Below, one piece after another: positions 5,555 to 6,123 of a stretch of DNA of 6,123 nt. The first letter of the stretch is position 1. Every line of letters begins with the position of its first letter. The DNA is from Candidatus Hodarchaeota archaeon (lineage in GTDB: Archaea; Asgardarchaeota; Heimdallarchaeia; Hodarchaeales; YT1-057): NCBI GenBank assembly GCA_016839955.1, contig JAEOTI010000314.1, forward strand, positions 1-6,123, written 5' to 3'. A program made the translations under genes and the position numbers. The notes under the pieces were generated by a model, which was not told where the DNA came from, searched no databases, and saw nothing but the letters and a program-made list of their open reading frames with translations.

Positions 5555-5562
5555 TATTTAAA
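5555..5562 (-). promoter_or_regulatory. Candidate TATA box for the Arf-longin gene
   Basis: Read on the minus strand this is TTTAAATA, a good archaeal TATA match, centred about 40 nt before the ATG at 5518. The predicted transcript would start near 5532 and carry a leader of about 14 nt, consistent with the lack of a ribosome binding site. The TTG start at codon 8 would have a leader of about 35 nt. Confidence 0.4.
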
Positions 5563-5808
5563 CATATAGAGTCAAAGTGGCTTAAAAAAAAAGAGAAAAA
5601 CGTCAAAAGCTTTCGTAAATCTATTTTCTAGAATGATAAGAAAAGCCTCTTCTCACTAAATGCTATTTCAACAGTGGTTTCGCAATTATTATTACCTCAA
5701 TTAATAATAATAACAGTTATTCTTTATCTACAAATGGAACATCATAAAAAAATTAACTCATTCTTTTTACTCAGCGCTAACATCCTTTCTCAATATCGAC
5801 CATTTTTT
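5563..5808. other. AT-rich spacer with no recognisable gene
   Basis: Only short frames interrupted by stops occur on either strand. An imperfect AT inverted repeat, TTATTATTA (5686-5694) with TAATAATAA (5702-5710), lies in the middle. It is simple trinucleotide sequence, and I see no RNA gene or mobile-element end here. Confidence 0.5.
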
Positions 5809-6052
5809 TTATTTGAGGCCCCCAAATGTTACTGGAATATCATTCTTTGAAAATTTCTTTTTAATTCTGTTAATATACTGTTCATCTGGTGTCTTTTGGT
5901 TAACTTTACACTGTTTTCTGACCAATGCATATTTATTGATGCCAAATCTATGGAAAGGAAGTAAATCAATTTGAATTAGTCAATGATCTAAGTTTGTAGA
6001 TTTATCTTTGTGGCATCTATTGAATATTCTGATCTGGGAAATTAGCTTTTTC
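5809..6052 (-). pseudogene. Decayed C-terminal remnant of a glycyl-radical-enzyme activating protein (PflA-like radical SAM)
   Basis: On the minus strand an open stretch from 5979 to the stop at 5809-5811 encodes 56 residues. They begin LIQIDLLPFHRFGINKY, continue to TPDEQYINRIKKKF, and end IPVTFGGLK. The motif LLP(Y/F)H..G..KY followed by a Pro-containing helix and a final beta strand is the standard C-terminus of pyruvate formate-lyase activating enzymes and related activases. These are radical SAM proteins that make the glycyl radical on their partner enzyme. Directly upstream in this frame is TGA (5980-5982). The expected preceding sequence appears in another frame as FPDQNIQ (6020-6040), then two stops mixed with IYKLRSLTN, so at least one frameshift and several stops are needed. 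The CxxxCxxC iron-sulfur motif and the bulk of the enzyme are missing. No glycyl radical enzyme lies nearby. Sequencing error could explain one frame change but not the missing remainder. Confidence 0.62.
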
Positions 6053-6081
6053 TTAGATATATTCCTCATCAAATATTAGTG

Positions 6082-6121
6082 AAAAAAAGAGTCCGGACTT
6101 GTTAAAATATTAAGCAAGTCC
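6082..6121 (-). terminator. Hairpin plus T-run for a gene beyond the right edge
   Basis: CAAGTCC (6115-6121) and GGACTTG (6095-6101) form a perfect 7-bp stem with a 13-nt AT-rich loop. On the minus strand it is followed by GGACTC and seven T (A7 at 6082-6088 on the plus strand). The order hairpin then T-run fits a minus-strand transcript arriving from the right, so the gene it ends is outside the window. It also implies that the remnant at 5809-6052 lies downstream of that gene. Confidence 0.6.
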
Positions 6122-6123
6122 TA

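Noticed and set aside
5358..5606. Minus-strand open frame of 82 codons overlapping the GTPase start
   Set aside because: It shares the strand but uses another frame across the P-loop region; the translation is low complexity, and the Arf motifs are in the other frame.
5684..5713. AT trinucleotide inverted repeat as an origin or hairpin element
   Set aside because: It is simple-sequence ATT/AAT in an AT-rich spacer, with no flanking origin-box-like repeats.
5734..5850. Plus-strand frame of 38 codons starting MEHHKK
   Set aside because: It is short, has no ribosome site, and its second half is antisense to the activase remnant.
5519..6123. Possible tRNA or insertion-sequence remnant in the right-hand gap
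   Set aside because: I see no cloverleaf-like GC stems or TTCGANNC-type loop and no transposase motifs; the only coding signal is the activase remnant.

Overview
The window is AT-rich, intron-free and densely coding. It most likely comes from an Asgard archaeon. The main evidence is an Arf-family small GTPase fused to a longin/roadblock-like domain (4508-5518, minus), which is a eukaryotic-signature arrangement typical of Asgard genomes. Two large proteins built from 40-residue TPR units lie beside it. Further archaeal hints are a GAGGT ribosome binding site, TATA-like boxes and a membrane-anchored surface protein with N-glycosylation sequons. I cannot assign a class within Asgard from this sequence alone.

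Layout, left to right. Bases 1-91 hold the last 29 codons of a gene whose C-terminus closely matches that of the complete gene at 319-894. The two are tandem paralogous membrane-anchored exported proteins, and each is followed by nearly the same GGTTCT/AGAACC hairpin and T-run. On the minus strand follows TPR protein 1 (995-2374). A small plus-strand gene for a predicted two-helix membrane protein (2539-2814) is divergent from it. It lies between TPR protein 1 and its paralog TPR protein 2 (2866-4356, minus). The Arf-longin fusion (4508-5518, minus) is upstream of TPR protein 2 in the same direction, with a 151-bp gap that contains a terminator-like hairpin. From 5519 to the right edge there is no intact gene. 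The region holds a probable promoter for the GTPase, AT-rich sequence, and a decayed C-terminal piece of a glycyl-radical-enzyme activating protein (about 5809-6052, minus) that shows frame changes and stop codons. A hairpin plus T-run at 6082-6121 probably ends a minus-strand gene lying beyond the window.

Working idea: the GTPase (a membrane-associated switch with its own longin-like domain) and the two paralogous TPR scaffolds form a co-directional cluster that could act together, with the TPR proteins as effectors or adaptors. This rests on gene proximity and on the known habit of Arf/Ras-like GTPases to work with TPR and longin/roadblock partners. No sequence feature proves an interaction.
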